This document shows positions 5,789 through 5,972 of a DNA stretch of 5,972 bases, one piece after another. The stretch is from Clostridiales bacterium (GTDB lineage: Bacteria > Bacillota > Clostridia > Oscillospirales > Ruminococcaceae). The position numbers and the translations under genes are program-made. Numbering within the stretch: position 1 is the stretch's first letter; each line of letters begins with the position of its first letter. The notes below the pieces were generated by a model. That model worked only from the letters and a program-made list of their open reading frames with translations. It ran no database searches and had not been told where the DNA came from. Location: positions 1-5,972 of the forward strand of contig JAAZIT010000155.1 in NCBI GenBank assembly GCA_012800685.1, in the 5' to 3' direction.

Positions 5789-5972
5789 ATGAGTCTAAAG
5801 ACTACTAACAAAATTGATGCAAATACTTATGAACTTGAGATAGAAATCTCAGCAGATGCTTTTGAGGAAGCACTTCAAAAAGCTTATCTAAAGACAAAGA
5901 AAAACATTGCTGTTCCTGGTTTTAGAAAAGGGAAAGCTCCTAGAAAAGTAATCGAAAAAGAATTCGGTGAAA
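5789..5972 (+). CDS. tig: Trigger factor, N-terminal part (runs off the window)
   Basis: Trigger factor is the ribosome-bound chaperone and prolyl isomerase that meets nascent chains at the exit tunnel. Only the first 61 codons are in the window. They contain the ribosome-docking signature VPGFRKGKAP with GFRKGKAP at 44-51, followed by RKVIEKEFG, and an N-terminal segment (YELEIEISADAFEEAL) typical of the tail domain. GGAGG at 5776-5780 lies eight bases before the ATG. It has its own extended -10 promoter and appears to open a new transcription unit; in many bacteria clpP and clpX follow, which cannot be seen here. The gene is incomplete only because the window ends. Confidence 0.96.
   Translation, partial: MSLKTTNKIDANTYELEIEISADAFEEALQKAYLKTKKNIAVPGFRKGKAPRKVIEKEFGE

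Overview
The window is an AT-rich, gene-dense stretch of bacterial chromosome. It most likely comes from an uncultured clostridial Firmicute (Oscillospiraceae-like or a relative). This rests on the AT-rich codons, the strong GGAGG-type ribosome binding sites, a DUF1540 gene, paralogous Gram-positive-type signal peptidases, and the gene order signal peptidase - rbgA - rnhB - yraN, familiar from Firmicutes. All eight complete genes end in TAA. The taxon is an inference from gene content, not a database result.

Bases 1-289 are abnormal. Bases 1-100 are a perfect reverse complement of bases 190-289, around an 89-base spacer. Read on the minus strand, the left arm and spacer encode the membrane anchor that the plus-strand signal peptidase (ending at 634) lacks. 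The simplest reading is a fold-back chimera or assembly error at a contig end: the true gene is intact, but its first part has been joined on in reverse. A DNA-inversion switch is less likely, because flipping the spacer would not provide a start codon with a ribosome binding site.

Bases 190-4672 form one tight plus-strand operon-like block: signal peptidase I (5' end damaged), a second, diverged signal peptidase I, the 50S assembly GTPase rbgA, RNase HII (rnhB), the YraN/UPF0102 nuclease-like protein, and threonine synthase (thrC). Neighbouring genes overlap by 1 and 14 bases or lie 21-41 bases apart. The block combines protein export, ribosome assembly, removal of RNA from DNA, and amino acid synthesis.

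A hairpin at 4685-4712 follows thrC and can end transcription from both sides. Beyond it lies a small Cys-rich DUF1540 gene on the minus strand (4734-4892). A 111-base divergent intergenic region separates it from a plus-strand calcineurin-like phosphoesterase (COG1768 type) that starts with TTG. A good extended -10 promoter then drives tig (trigger factor), which runs off the window end.

No mobile element, CRISPR array, tRNA, rRNA or riboswitch was recognised. No new multi-gene system is evident; the most notable signal is the inverted duplication at the left edge.
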